DNA of 64,000 nt from Peribacillus sp. FSL P2-0133 (GTDB taxonomy: Bacteria > Bacillota > Bacilli > Bacillales > DSM-1321), in assembly GCF_037975445.1 (NCBI RefSeq), contig NZ_CP150254.1, forward strand, positions 3,966,001 to 4,030,000, in the 5' to 3' direction. Below, one piece after another: positions 21,529 to 31,510 of the stretch. The notes below the pieces were generated by a model that saw only the letters and a program-made list of their open reading frames with translations, was not told the origin of the DNA and made no database searches. A program made the position numbers and the translations under genes. The stretch's first letter is position 1. Each line of letters starts with the position of its first letter.

Positions 21529-21993
21529 ATTGACACCTCTATATTTTCGTTAAAATTTACCGTCTCCATCATATCGAATTTTCAGCACACTTTCAAAAAA
21601 AATTAGGAAAGAAGGGCTGACGGTAAAGAAACATCATAATGTATGTTTTCTGATATGGAAAGGCATTTTTCATTAAATAATGGGAAATTTGCAGGCTGAC
21701 CAGAACAAAAGAACTAATTATTCATAAAAGATTTCGACAAAAAATTCATTTATTCAATCTGTGGATAACTTTACTAACATTTTCCATACTGATGTGCACC
21801 ATTTCGCTCACCTTGTAAACAACTTAACCACAAGTTATCCACTTTCAACTGTGGATAACAGAACGATTGTTCTCCACGTTTATTTCTGATACAGTAGGGG
21901 TACATCAAGGAAGACTTATCATTATATGCAAGAAAACACCAAATTATTACTCGCAATCCCAATTGGAGGTGAGCAGCCGCAAATGGCGTTCTG
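21529..21993. other. yqeG-sda intergenic region
   Basis: A 465-base AT-rich gap. Apart from the DnaA-box cluster (21760-21858) and the sda ribosome site, no coding sequence or hairpin could be supported. It should contain divergent promoters for yqeG and sda. Confidence 0.6.
21760..21858 (+). promoter_or_regulatory. DnaA-box cluster upstream of sda
   Basis: TGTGGATAA occurs at 21760-21768 and 21850-21858 (consensus box on the minus strand), TTATCCACT at 21835-21843, and the weaker TTAACCACA at 21824-21832. In B. subtilis, DnaA activates sda so that sporulation waits for replication. The same arrangement here supports conserved replication-coupled control. Confidence 0.85.
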
Positions 21994-22134
21994 ATGCAAA
22001 AACTATCTGATGACCTGTTGCTTGAATCCTATTTTAAAGCACAGAATTTAAAGTTGAGTACCGATTTCATCCGCCTCATAGAAACGGAAATTCATCGAAG
22101 ATCCCTAACACATAAAATCCGATCAATATTTTAA
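21994..22134 (+). CDS. sda: Sporulation checkpoint protein Sda, KinA inhibitor
   Basis: 46-residue antikinase that binds the dimerisation domain of histidine kinase KinA and blocks the sporulation phosphorelay when replication is unfinished. The sequence [17 protein letters not shown] and the [11 protein letters not shown] helix match the Sda helical hairpin. The strong GGAGGTGA ribosome site is about 20 bases upstream, too far for direct use. Between them lies a three-codon ORF (ATG GCG TTC TGA) whose stop overlaps the sda start as TGATG, which suggests coupled translation. A terminator follows. Confidence 0.92.
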   Translation: MQKLSDDLLLESYFKAQNLKLSTDFIRLIETEIHRRSLTHKIRSIF

Positions 22135-22146
22135 TATGAAATACAT

Positions 22147-22177
22147 AGGCTGACATCAAATGTCAGCCTCTTATTTT
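22147..22177 (+). terminator. sda terminator
   Basis: AGGCTGACAT-CAA-ATGTCAGCCT, a perfect 10-bp stem, then CTTATTTT. It also lies at the 3' end of psd on the other strand. Confidence 0.88.
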
Positions 22178-22186
22178 CATTTGAAG

Positions 22187-22987
22187 TTAGACGGCTCTCA
22201 TGAATCCGATTGTTTCACCCACACGGACATCTGCGGGAATGGATATGTTTCCTTCAAGTTCAAAACTTCCTTTTTCAAAAAGAAGAACCACTGTGGACCC
22301 AAAGCTGAAATAAGAAAATTCCTGTCCTTTTTCCAATTCATCCGATTCATCAGTAATGACGATCGAATTTATGAACATGGCCCCGACTTTCACCATTGCC
22401 AGACTTCCCGCTTCATTTTGAAGTTCAGTTATTGTCCGGTAATTTTTTGATAAAGGCTCTTTTCCATATTTCATCCCCCATTTATTAACGGGGTACGATT
22501 TCCTTCCAAGGGTCCAACGTTTGACCACGGAACCCTTGATTGGTGCATGAATCCTATGGTAATGACTCGGGCTTAAGTATAACACGAGATATTTTCCCCC
22601 TAAGTACTTTTCCAAACAAAGCTCATCCCCAAGCATTTCCCCCATTGAATATACCTTTCCCTTAACGACGATATTTTTATCAGCGCGTATCTCCCCTGAA
22701 TCCTCAAGAACACCGTCCACAGGACAAGCTACCGCAGAAGGAACTGCCGTAATTGGCCTGGCATCCGCCTTTAACTGCCTGGTAAAAAGCTCGTGCAGGT
22801 TAGTATAAGCTTTTACCTCCTTACCAAATTCTTGTTGATTAAGATTGAATGTTTTTACATAAAGTAAAATTAAGGGCCTGCTCCAACGAGATTGACTAAA
22901 ATGCTTTAATAAACCTGATGAATACTGACCATTCGTCAGTTCAATAAGAACGCGATACAAAGACTGAAACAAATAAAACCACTCCAA
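22187..22987 (-). CDS. psd: Phosphatidylserine decarboxylase proenzyme
   Basis: Membrane-associated enzyme making phosphatidylethanolamine. The proenzyme cuts itself to form a pyruvoyl group; the cleavage site is FGST, with Gly230-Ser231, in the normal position near the C-terminus. Conserved VDG (about 90-92) and SPSHYHRIHAP (139-149) blocks are present. 266 residues. It is divergent from pssA, which makes its substrate, so the two form a phospholipid pair. Confidence 0.95.
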   Translation of the reverse strand: MEWFYLFQSLYRVLIELTNGQYSSGLLKHFSQSRWSRPLILLYVKTFNLNQQEFGKEVKAYTNLHELFTRQLKADARPITAVPSAVACPVDGVLEDSGEIRADKNIVVKGKVYSMGEMLGDELCLEKYLGGKYLVLYLSPSHYHRIHAPIKGSVVKRWTLGRKSYPVNKWGMKYGKEPLSKNYRTITELQNEAGSLAMVKVGAMFINSIVITDESDELEKGQEFSYFSFGSTVVLLFEKGSFELEGNISIPADVRVGETIGFMRAV

Positions 22988-23108
22988 ATTGTAAAATTAT
23001 TCTAAAAATCCCTTGCATAAATTGTGTTAAATAAAATATTATTATATAATAAATACTTATGTTTACTATATTTTGTTTTAATTTGTTTCATTTGAAAGGA
23101 GTGAAAAG

Positions 23109-23648
23109 ATGTTTTTATTACACGCCCTAGATCAAACCATTAAAAAATTAAAAGCACAAACAGCAAATATACTTACTTTAATTAATTTATCCCTTGGTGG
23201 ATTTGCGATAATTGCCGTAATGCACGGCCAATTGAATTTAAGCCTGCTATTAATTTTCCTGGCTGCCCTTGCAGATCGCTTTGACGGTATGGTTGCTCGG
23301 AAATTCAACATTGAATCGGAATTGGGTAAGCAACTTGATTCGATGTGTGACATCATATCCTTTGGCGTCGCACCAGCTCTATTATTATACCAAGGAATAT
23401 TAATAGAATTCGGAGCACCTGGCACACTATTCACGGTTTTCTATATTGGCTGTGGCGCATTTCGTCTCGCCCGCTTCAATATAAGCGAAAGCAATGGATA
23501 TTTTACAGGAGTGCCAATTACGGTTGCGGGCTGCATCGCTACTTTAAGTTATCTAGCCATCCCGTATTTCCATCCGGTCTTTTTCTTATCCCTCATGATT
23601 ATATTATCATTACTTATGGTCAGTCCATTTAAACTGAAGAAAGTTTAA
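23109..23648 (+). CDS. pssA: CDP-diacylglycerol-serine O-phosphatidyltransferase
   Basis: Makes phosphatidylserine from CDP-diacylglycerol and serine in the membrane. The CDP-alcohol phosphotransferase motif is complete: DG-x2-AR-x8-G-x3-D-x3-D (DGMVARKF...G KQLDSMCD). The 179 residues contain several hydrophobic helices. ATG 23109 has GAAAGGAGTG upstream. Divergent from psd with a 121-base AT-rich gap. Confidence 0.95.
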   Translation: MFLLHALDQTIKKLKAQTANILTLINLSLGGFAIIAVMHGQLNLSLLLIFLAALADRFDGMVARKFNIESELGKQLDSMCDIISFGVAPALLLYQGILIEFGAPGTLFTVFYIGCGAFRLARFNISESNGYFTGVPITVAGCIATLSYLAIPYFHPVFFLSLMIILSLLMVSPFKLKKV

Positions 23649-23657
23649 ATAAGAAAG

Positions 23658-23689
23658 GCGGATGTCCTATACCGGACATCCGCTTTTTT
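23658..23689 (+). terminator. pssA terminator
   Basis: GCGGATGTCC-TATACC-GGACATCCGC followed by six T; perfect 10-bp stem. Confidence 0.93.
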
Positions 23690-23716
23690 CATTCATATTC
23701 CATCCGAAAACCCATC

Positions 23717-25507
23717 TTAAGCTTTTCGGACTAGGGGGTCGGTCAAACGCAAGAATTCTTCTACATCCTCCATACAGGCATTGACCGCTTCTTCCCAAAA
23801 ATCCCTGGTCTTCAAATCGACGCCTAAATGTTTCTCCGCCAAATCCTCGACCTTCATGGAACCGGTATCCTTTAATAGAGCGATATATTTTTCTTCGAAT
23901 CCTGCTGGTTCTTTCAGGGCATTCGCGTATATGCCTAATGAGAATAAGTATCCGAATGTGTACGGAAAATTATAAAATGGTACACCTGTAATATAAAAAT
24001 GGAGCTTTGAAGCCCAGAACGTTGGATTATAATCACTTAAAGCATCGCCATAAGCTTCTTTTTGTGCATCGACCATCAGTTCATTCAGCCGTTCGGCACT
24101 GACATACCCTTGTTTCCTCTCATCATAAAACCTTGTTTCGAATAAGTAGCGGGCATGGATATTCATCAATAATGCCACGGACCGCTGAATTTTATCTTCT
24201 AAAAGCACCAGCTTTTCTTCCTCACTGGCCGCTTCCTTCACAGCTGCATCCGCAACGACCATTTCAGCAAAAGTAGAGGCCGTTTCAGCCACATTCATGG
24301 CATATGACCGATTCAATGGATGGATATCCCTCATCGCATATGAATGGAATGCATGTCCCAATTCATGGGCCAATGTCGATACATTGGATGGGGTACCCGA
24401 ATACGTCATGAAAATTCTTGACTGCTTATTTAATGGAAAACCGGTGCAAAAACCGCCTGGTCTCTTACCTGGTCTGTCCTCCGCTTCAATCCAGCTGTCT
24501 TCAAAAGCTTTTTGGGTGAAGTTTGCTAATTGAGAGCCGAACTTAGAGAATTGCTGTATGATGAAGTCTGCACCTTCTTGATAATCCATTACTTTGGACT
24601 CTGCTGTAACAGCGAGCGGCGCATCCAAATCCGCCCAACTTAATTTATCCAATTCCAGTAACTCCGCTTTCCTTTCTAAAAACCTCACAAGCGGCTCCTT
24701 ATGATCGGCAATTACATTCCACATGCTTTCAAGGGTTTCTTTTTTCATCCTCCCTATTTCAAGGGGCTCTTTCAAAATATCATCCCAGCCTCTTTTTTCA
24801 TTCACACTGAGACGGAATCCAGCCAAGTGGTTCAAAGTCCGGGCAAATAGGTCACTTTTTTCCTCCCAAGCCTGTTCCCACGCCGTAAATAATTCTTTCC
24901 GGTTCCTTTCATCAGGATCAGAAAATTTATTCGCCGCTTGGCCTACAGAAAGCTTTTCACCCTTATAAGGGATGGTCATTGAACCGACGATCGTATCATA
25001 CATTTGGCTCCAACCTTCAAAACCGTCCATAGCCAATTGGGTGATTAATGATTCTTCCTTCACGGAAAGCTTTTCCTTTGCCTTTTCCCGACGTTCATTC
25101 AATACGAATTTCAATTCATTCAATGGTTCTTTTTCGAGGATTTTTTTAAAAAAAGCATCATCAAGCTGTATCAACTTTTCATCCAGCTTGCTTAACACCA
25201 TTTTAAGTGAAGCGACTATCTTCATTTGTTTGATACGCAGCTGACCAGCTTTTTTATCCTGCGCATTTTGCGCTTCCAGGCAGCCAATGAATGCACGTGC
25301 CTGCGTGGATTTCATATTTGTATTTTTAAAAAGATCAAATGCCTTGATTAAACTGCTCTCATCATTTCCTGCTGGATTGATATTGCTTACAAGTCGGTCT
25401 AATTCTTTTACCTCGTCGTTAATTTCATCTAAAAAAATCAGGAACTCCTTAGAAGAGCTTCCTCCTTTAAAAAAGATATCCAAATCCCACGTCAAAGAAT
25501 ATCCCAT
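23717..25507 (-). CDS. M3 family oligoendopeptidase (PepF-like)
   Basis: Cytosolic zinc metallopeptidase of family M3B that cleaves oligopeptides. The zinc motif is HELGH (381-385) with the third ligand in NVAETAS (Glu408), and the usual all-helical fold surrounds it. The 596 residues match the PepF/clade-3 type. I chose ATG 25507 (MGYSLTWDLD) with GGGGG upstream; an in-frame ATG 11 codons earlier lacks a site. It stands alone between pssA and two tiny ORFs. Confidence 0.92.
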   Translation of the reverse strand: MGYSLTWDLDIFFKGGSSSKEFLIFLDEINDEVKELDRLVSNINPAGNDESSLIKAFDLFKNTNMKSTQARAFIGCLEAQNAQDKKAGQLRIKQMKIVASLKMVLSKLDEKLIQLDDAFFKKILEKEPLNELKFVLNERREKAKEKLSVKEESLITQLAMDGFEGWSQMYDTIVGSMTIPYKGEKLSVGQAANKFSDPDERNRKELFTAWEQAWEEKSDLFARTLNHLAGFRLSVNEKRGWDDILKEPLEIGRMKKETLESMWNVIADHKEPLVRFLERKAELLELDKLSWADLDAPLAVTAESKVMDYQEGADFIIQQFSKFGSQLANFTQKAFEDSWIEAEDRPGKRPGGFCTGFPLNKQSRIFMTYSGTPSNVSTLAHELGHAFHSYAMRDIHPLNRSYAMNVAETASTFAEMVVADAAVKEAASEEEKLVLLEDKIQRSVALLMNIHARYLFETRFYDERKQGYVSAERLNELMVDAQKEAYGDALSDYNPTFWASKLHFYITGVPFYNFPYTFGYLFSLGIYANALKEPAGFEEKYIALLKDTGSMKVEDLAEKHLGVDLKTRDFWEEAVNACMEDVEEFLRLTDPLVRKA

Positions 25508-25669
25508 ACTAAATTGCCCCCTTTTTATCACTAATCCCATTATAGAGGTAAATTCGATATTTTTCTAATTAAAAGGAATTTTCAGTATTTTGTCGGAACA
25601 TTTTTCTATATCCCAGATTAAAAGCATGTTATGATGTATATATTCTTGGGAAAGGGGTGGTTGATTCAT

Positions 25670-25972
25670 ATGAAATTCTTTATTCACATGTCTGCCATCA
25701 TCCTGCTCCTTTGGACACTGCCCATACAGTTCCATCATCACGCACAGCAGCTAACCATTGAGGAACATACCGATGTTCACCATTGGGATAAGGCCGATAA
25801 GAAACAGCCTTTCGTGCCTAGCTTTGGTTCCTGGCAGTCTCTTATCATCATTATCTTTTTCGAATTTTCCATTTTAAGTTTTCTTTATTTTCACTCAAAT
25901 CTTCGTCGACGATATCTCGGTCCGGTTTTTTTCCAGGCGAATTACGTAGCCTTACGCTCTGACATTTTATAA
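25670..25972 (+). CDS. Small two-helix membrane protein, unknown function
   Basis: 100 residues from ATG 25670 (GGGGTGG upstream). It has an N-terminal hydrophobic segment (about 4-20), a His-rich extracytoplasmic-looking linker (FHHHAQQ...HTDVHHWDK), a second hydrophobic helix (about 58-76), then a basic tail. The topology suggests both ends inside. I do not recognise the family. The His cluster could bind a metal, which is inference. A second tiny membrane gene follows after 26 bases, so they probably form an operon. Confidence 0.7.
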   Translation: MKFFIHMSAIILLLWTLPIQFHHHAQQLTIEEHTDVHHWDKADKKQPFVPSFGSWQSLIIIIFFEFSILSFLYFHSNLRRRYLGPVFFQANYVALRSDIL

Positions 25973-25998
25973 AAAAATAAAATGGAGGAGTGATTCAT

Positions 25999-26115
25999 AT
26001 GTGGTTTCGATTAATTATGGTAGGGGTATTTTCTTTAACCGCTTCCCGTCTGTTCCTTTTTCAGGGAATCGAGATTTATCACGCATTTGCAGATATGATC
26101 AGAAATAAATATTAA
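25999..26115 (+). CDS. 38-aa membrane peptide, unknown function
   Basis: Begins MWFRLIMVGVFSL, with one hydrophobic segment and a short polar tail, behind a strong GGAGGAG ribosome site. It follows the 100-aa membrane gene and ends at the shared terminator. Function not recognised. Confidence 0.6.
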   Translation: MWFRLIMVGVFSLTASRLFLFQGIEIYHAFADMIRNKY

Positions 26116-26152
26116 AAAAAAGAGTGCGGGGAAATTTCCCCGCACTCTCTTT
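26116..26152. terminator. Bidirectional terminator between the small ORFs and sigK
   Basis: Perfect 14-bp stem AGAGTGCGGGGAAA / TTTCCCCGCACTCT with A7 on the left and a CTTTG tail on the right. It serves sigK on the minus strand and the small genes on the plus strand. Confidence 0.88.
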
Positions 26153-26166
26153 GCCTTTTACCATTC

Positions 26167-26889
26167 CTATCCTTTGGCTTTCTTTTCCTTCTCTTTTTCT
26201 GCTCTGTAAAATTCGTGAAACATCTTCATTAAGGCACGTTTTTCGATCCTTGATACATAACTGCGGGAAATGCCAAGCTCTTTAGCGATTTCCCTCTGGG
26301 TTTTTTCCTTTTTCAAATCCAGTCCGAACCTGCCTACAATGACTTCCTTTTCGCGTTCATCCAAAATATCAATATACTTTTTCACTTTTTCAATTTCCAT
26401 ATTGAGCTGAATCGTATCGATGACATCTTCCGATTCCGATTTCAGTACATCGATTAAACTGATTTCATTTCCTTCTTTATCTTGACCGATCGGATCATGC
26501 AGGGAAATATCTTTCTTCGTTTTCTTTGTCGCCCGTAAATGCATCAAGATTTCATTCTCGATGCATCGCGCCGCATATGTGGCCAGCTTCGTACCCTTCC
26601 CATCCGAATAACTCTCAATGGCCTTTATCAAACCAATTGTCCCAATCGAAATCAAATCCTCTGTATCTTCGCCCGTATTCTCGAATTTCTTGACGATATG
26701 GGCAACAAGCCTGAGATTATGCTCGATCAGGATGTTACGGGCATCACCGTCCCCCTCACTCATAAGCTTCAGATATTTCTTTTCATCCTGAGATGACAAG
26801 GGCTGGGGAAAAGCGTTGTTTTTCACATAGGAAACGAATAAGTAAAATTCTTTGATAATATAACCGACAACTGTAAGTATTCCGGGCAT
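26167..26889 (-). CDS. sigK: RNA polymerase sporulation sigma factor SigK (uninterrupted)
   Basis: Late mother-cell sigma factor. The single 240-residue frame holds the hydrophobic pro-sequence (about residues 1-20, removed by SpoIVFB), then [14 protein letters not shown], region 2 ([14 protein letters not shown]...[12 protein letters not shown]) and region 4 with the helix-turn-helix ([23 protein letters not shown]). In B. subtilis this gene is split by the skin prophage; here it is whole, with no attachment-site interruption. ATG 26889 has GGGGG at good spacing; the ATG three codons earlier abuts that site. Confidence 0.96.
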   Translation of the reverse strand: MPGILTVVGYIIKEFYLFVSYVKNNAFPQPLSSQDEKKYLKLMSEGDGDARNILIEHNLRLVAHIVKKFENTGEDTEDLISIGTIGLIKAIESYSDGKGTKLATYAARCIENEILMHLRATKKTKKDISLHDPIGQDKEGNEISLIDVLKSESEDVIDTIQLNMEIEKVKKYIDILDEREKEVIVGRFGLDLKKEKTQREIAKELGISRSYVSRIEKRALMKMFHEFYRAEKEKEKKAKG

Positions 26890-27079
26890 TGGCTTCATCC
26901 CCCGTTTCTTTGGCTTCCCTATTCATACCTATGCAACAGTGGGCTTGTTCGTGCCTGTCCCACTAAAAGAAATCACGAAAGTGTTAAATGTTCAAACCAG
27001 CCTGGATGAATTCCCAAACGAACGAAGGCAAATGTTCATATAATGATAGGGAATTTTTTAGGGAAAGGGGGTTTTTGCA

Positions 27080-27298
27080 ATGGGATATAACTATGGACCA
27101 TACGCATGCAGTTATGGTTATCCAGCTCCTGCGCCTTGTTATGCAGGGTCCGGTTACGGTTACGGTTACGGTTACGGTTACGGTTACGGCTATGGTTATG
27201 GTCTGTTTATTGTCCTCCTGATTTTATTGCTCATTTTCGGGTTTTGCTGGTTGCCCGGATGTGGATTTGGTTTTGGAGGATTAGGTTCGTGCTGCTGA
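27080..27298 (+). CDS. Gly-Tyr-rich small membrane protein (YjcZ-type, spore-associated)
   Basis: 72 residues: a Tyr/Cys/Pro-rich head, a (GY)8-type run at about residues 23-40, one transmembrane segment (LFIVLLILLLIFGF) and a Gly/Cys tail. The GY-run-plus-single-helix layout resembles YjcZ/YczN-type sporulation membrane proteins. The run is encoded by a perfect hexanucleotide tandem, so length may vary between strains. A ribosome site (AAAGGGGG) and terminator support it as a real gene. Confidence 0.75.
   Translation: MGYNYGPYACSYGYPAPAPCYAGSGYGYGYGYGYGYGYGYGLFIVLLILLLIFGFCWLPGCGFGFGGLGSCC
27152..27199 (+). repeat. GGTTAC hexanucleotide tandem repeat
   Basis: Six perfect GGTTAC units (27152-27187) and two variant units encode the Gly-Tyr run. 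In-frame unit gain or loss would change only repeat length. Confidence 0.9.
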
Positions 27299-27312
27299 TT
27301 CAGGCAAAGAAA

Positions 27313-27338
27313 AAAACTCGGCCCGAGTGCCGAGTTTT
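27313..27338 (+). terminator. Terminator after the GY-rich gene
   Basis: AAAACTCGGC-CCGAGT-GCCGAGTTTT, perfect 10-bp stem with T run. Confidence 0.85.
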
Positions 27339-27398
27339 CCATTTACATATTCATTTCCAACGTTGCAGTTCCGAGTTAAGCAGCGTCATAACCATTAA

Positions 27399-27559
27399 TC
27401 ACCATACCTTCACTTTATCATGTTTCCAATGGCCTTTTCCGCTGTTCATATATATACAGACCATGACAATGCTTGGTTTCACCGGCAGATCCGTTAGCCG
27501 GTATCCTTCTCCTGCCAATAGCAACGCTTCTCTCCTTTTACGTATACCAAGTTCAACAT
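27399..27559 (-). pseudogene. Small gene with apparent frameshift at its second codon
   Basis: A strong GGAGG site (27569-27565) precedes ATG 27559, but that frame stops after 21 codons. One base over, an open frame from right after the ATG runs VELGIRKRREALLLAGEGYRL... to a stop at 27399. Adding one G after the ATG would give an intact 53-residue protein. Translation could instead begin at an internal TTG (27524, with AAGGAG upstream) to give a 41-residue product (MLLAGEGYRLTDLP...). It is either a true frameshift, a sequencing error or a TTG-started gene. Function unknown. Confidence 0.5.
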
Positions 27560-27616
27560 ATTAACCTCCACCTTTCTTATTTTTTTTATGAACGGGATAC
27601 CAACCTCGTATATTTT

Positions 27617-27757
27617 TTAGAAAAAAGGACGATGCTTCAACGCTTTATCTAGATGTTCTTCTCGAATCTTCTGGATTCTCTCCTGTTGCAAACATTCCTC
27701 GGCAGTCATTTTTTTCATTTTAATCGTGATTGTGAAAAAAAGCATATTCAGTGTCAT
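27617..27757 (-). CDS. yrzI: YrzI family small protein
   Basis: 46 residues starting MTLNMLFFTITI, the typical YrzI N-terminus, followed by a charged helix (MTAEECLQQERIQKIREEH). AAAGGAGGTGATATT gives a very strong ribosome site. The frame is open 38 codons further upstream but without support. YrzI proteins are small, uncharacterised and Bacillus-specific. It is the second of two tandem genes of this type. Confidence 0.85.
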   Translation of the reverse strand: MTLNMLFFTITIKMKKMTAEECLQQERIQKIREEHLDKALKHRPFF

Positions 27758-27791
27758 AATATCACCTCCTTTAAGGGAGCGGCCCAACAAA

Positions 27792-27827
27792 AAGGCATAA
27801 AAAGGCCGCAGAAAGTTACGTCCTCCT
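27792..27827 (-). terminator. Hairpin terminator between two yrzI-like genes
   Basis: On the minus strand CCGCAG...CTGCGG is followed by CCTTTTTATG. The same hairpin also has GATTTTTT on the plus strand. Its stem and tail nearly repeat the next hairpin to the right. Confidence 0.7.
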
Positions 27828-27849
27828 GCGGGATTTTTTAGAAAATATA

Positions 27850-27888
27850 AAAAGGCCGCAGGATAAAACACTTCTCCCTGCGGCCGCT
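27850..27888 (-). terminator. Hairpin terminator after the upstream yrzI-like gene
   Basis: GGCCGCAGG...CCTGCGGCC stem with TTTTTATATTTT on the minus strand. It copies the stem and tail of the hairpin at 27792-27827. Confidence 0.8.
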
Positions 27889-27919
27889 ATGTCTGAATGA
27901 TTAATAAAGCCAAATTGCT

Positions 27920-28015
27920 TTAGAAATATTCCGCTTGGCACAGGTCGAATGTTATGTGATTGTCAATTGAAACGGACCGGCTAATAGTGACGACTCCATA
28001 TAGATACAATGTCAT
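27920..28015 (-). CDS. YrzI-like small protein, divergent copy
   Basis: 31 residues beginning MTLYLYGVVTIS, recalling the MTLN...TI start of YrzI but ending in a different, shorter tail. AAAGGAGGTCGAAGAAA is a strong ribosome site, and a perfect-spacing promoter and a terminator surround it. Placement next to yrzI with a near-identical terminator suggests tandem duplication followed by divergence. Confidence 0.6.
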   Translation of the reverse strand: MTLYLYGVVTISRSVSIDNHITFDLCQAEYF

Positions 28016-28055
28016 TTTCTTCGACCTCCTTTGGAATATTTTTTATTACCTGGTA

Positions 28056-28084
28056 AGTATATCCATAAATTCGATTTTTGTAAA
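28056..28084 (-). promoter_or_regulatory. Sigma-A-type promoter for the yrzI-like pair
   Basis: TTTACA (28084-28079), 17 bases, TATACT (28061-28056), about 40 bases upstream of the ATG at 28015. Confidence 0.7.
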
Positions 28085-28202
28085 CGGTTTTTGCCTATTT
28101 TTTTGAAATTTCCATCTTTTCCCCCATTTTCAAGGGCTATTATTACCTAAAGTGGCAAGTAGTATGATAAATTTGCCCCTATTGGGCAACAACGTTAGAA
28201 AA

Positions 28203-28237
28203 ACAAAAAAACCTGATTCCATTAAAGAATCAGGTTT
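28203..28237 (-). terminator. Terminator of the yrrT-mtnN-mccAB-yrhC operon
   Basis: AAACCTGATTC / GAATCAGGTTT, perfect 11-bp stem with a seven-base loop, followed by TTTTTTGTTT on the minus strand, just after yrhC. Confidence 0.9.
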
Positions 28238-28241
28238 GCTT

Positions 28242-28508
28242 CTATTGTTGTAAAGAGTCTTGGTCATCCATTTCGGCCAGGATCTTTTTGTGTTTTTTGG
28301 ATAATGAGAAAAATACTATGGACATGCCCAGGAACATTATTGTCGCTCCCATATAGACATATGTGTCAATCATCGCTTTGTCGCCAGAGGGAAGGATGGT
28401 TCCTAAATAGAAGAACGAACCCACACATAACAAAGTGATCGCAAAATATTTAAAATCGACCATTTTCGAACGCAGCAATGCAACCGTTTGTTTTTTGCGG
28501 TTTTTCAT
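28242..28508 (-). CDS. yrhC: YrhC-like membrane protein
   Basis: 88 residues from ATG 28508, with two transmembrane helices (about 22-42 and 50-72) and charged ends. It matches YrhC by position, as the last gene after mccB in the cysteine-from-methionine operon, and by topology. No function is established. The start region is duplicated: a 20-bp unit containing the ribosome site and ATG occurs twice, and an in-frame GTG in the first copy would add ten residues. Confidence 0.75.
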   Translation of the reverse strand: MKNRKKQTVALLRSKMVDFKYFAITLLCVGSFFYLGTILPSGDKAMIDTYVYMGATIMFLGMSIVFFSLSKKHKKILAEMDDQDSLQQ

Positions 28509-28547
28509 GCCATTCCACCTTCTTTCATGCCATTCCACCTTCTTTCA
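28503..28547 (-). repeat. 20-bp tandem duplication over the yrhC ribosome site and start
   Basis: Two perfect 20-base units (28503-28522 and 28523-28542) plus five bases of a third. Each carries AGAAGGTGGAATGGCATG, so the gene has two adjacent, equivalent initiation regions. Confidence 0.93.
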
Positions 28548-28641
28548 AGCTAATAAGATATCGATATCTCATTCTACCATATTTATTCCAAATGACAGGG
28601 TGTAAATAATGGCAGCCAGCTATGAAGCGGCCCCTCTCCGA

Positions 28642-30704
<2,063 letters not shown>

Positions 30705-30798
30705 ATTCGGACACCCTTTCATAGTTATCCTACCAACTTAATAAGAATTATGCAATAAAGAATGATCAGCAGAAAGACTTCCGCTGATCACTTACCAT

Positions 30799-31494
30799 TC
30801 ATTTCATTTTTTCAACCATTTTCAAAATCAGTGCCGCTGAATGAAGAGCCGCAGTTTCCAGGAATTTATCAAAGGAAATATTGGACTCTTTACCTGCGAT
30901 ATCCGAAAGGGAACGAATGATGACAAACGGTGTCTTGAATTGGAAGGCTACCTGTGCAATGGCTGCCGCTTCCATTTCCACCGCGTATAAATCAGAGAAT
31001 TTCCCCCTGACGAATTCAACCCTGTCAGGATCATTCATGAAAGAATCCCCCGTCACGATCAACCCTTTTGCCACTTGTATATCCTCGATTTCTTTTGCTG
31101 CTTCTTCCGCTATTGCGAAAAGCTTCTCATCCGGAGTGAAAGCTGCAGGCAGCTGAGGGACTTGACCGTATTCATATCCGAAAATCGTCACATCGACATC
31201 ATGGTGGCGTACTTCCGAGGAAATGACCACATCCCCTACATTAAGTGCTGGATGATAACCGCCGGCAGAGCCAGTATTGATGACCGCATCCGGTTTGAAT
31301 TTTTCTAACAGGATCGCTGTGGACATTGCCGCATTCACTTTACCGATTCCCGATTTAAGCAAAATGACCTCGACACCATTCAGTGTGCCTGTATTGAACT
31401 CGGAACCGGCAATGGTCACCTGCTCCAAACCCTCCAATTTATCACGTAAAATCGTAACTTCTTCTTCCATTGCTCCGATTATGGCTACCTTCAT
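30799..31494 (-). CDS. mtnN: 5'-methylthioadenosine/S-adenosylhomocysteine nucleosidase
   Basis: Cleaves adenine from methylthioadenosine and S-adenosylhomocysteine, feeding methionine salvage and homocysteine recycling. 231 residues start [13 protein letters not shown]. The catalytic Glu lies in AMEEE (near 12), the substrate loop GSAGG at 75-79, VEMEAAA near 172, and the catalytic Asp198 in SDIAG. The longer frame adds 16 codons upstream that the family lacks. It lies 16 bases after yrrT. Confidence 0.96.
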   Translation of the reverse strand: MKVAIIGAMEEEVTILRDKLEGLEQVTIAGSEFNTGTLNGVEVILLKSGIGKVNAAMSTAILLEKFKPDAVINTGSAGGYHPALNVGDVVISSEVRHHDVDVTIFGYEYGQVPQLPAAFTPDEKLFAIAEEAAKEIEDIQVAKGLIVTGDSFMNDPDRVEFVRGKFSDLYAVEMEAAAIAQVAFQFKTPFVIIRSLSDIAGKESNISFDKFLETAALHSAALILKMVEKMK

Positions 31495-31510
31495 TAGTAA
31501 AAACCTCTTC

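Noticed and set aside
27106-27564. 152-aa plus-strand ORF rich in Leu/Arg
   Set aside because: It is the shifted frame of the GGTTAC repeat and runs through a terminator.
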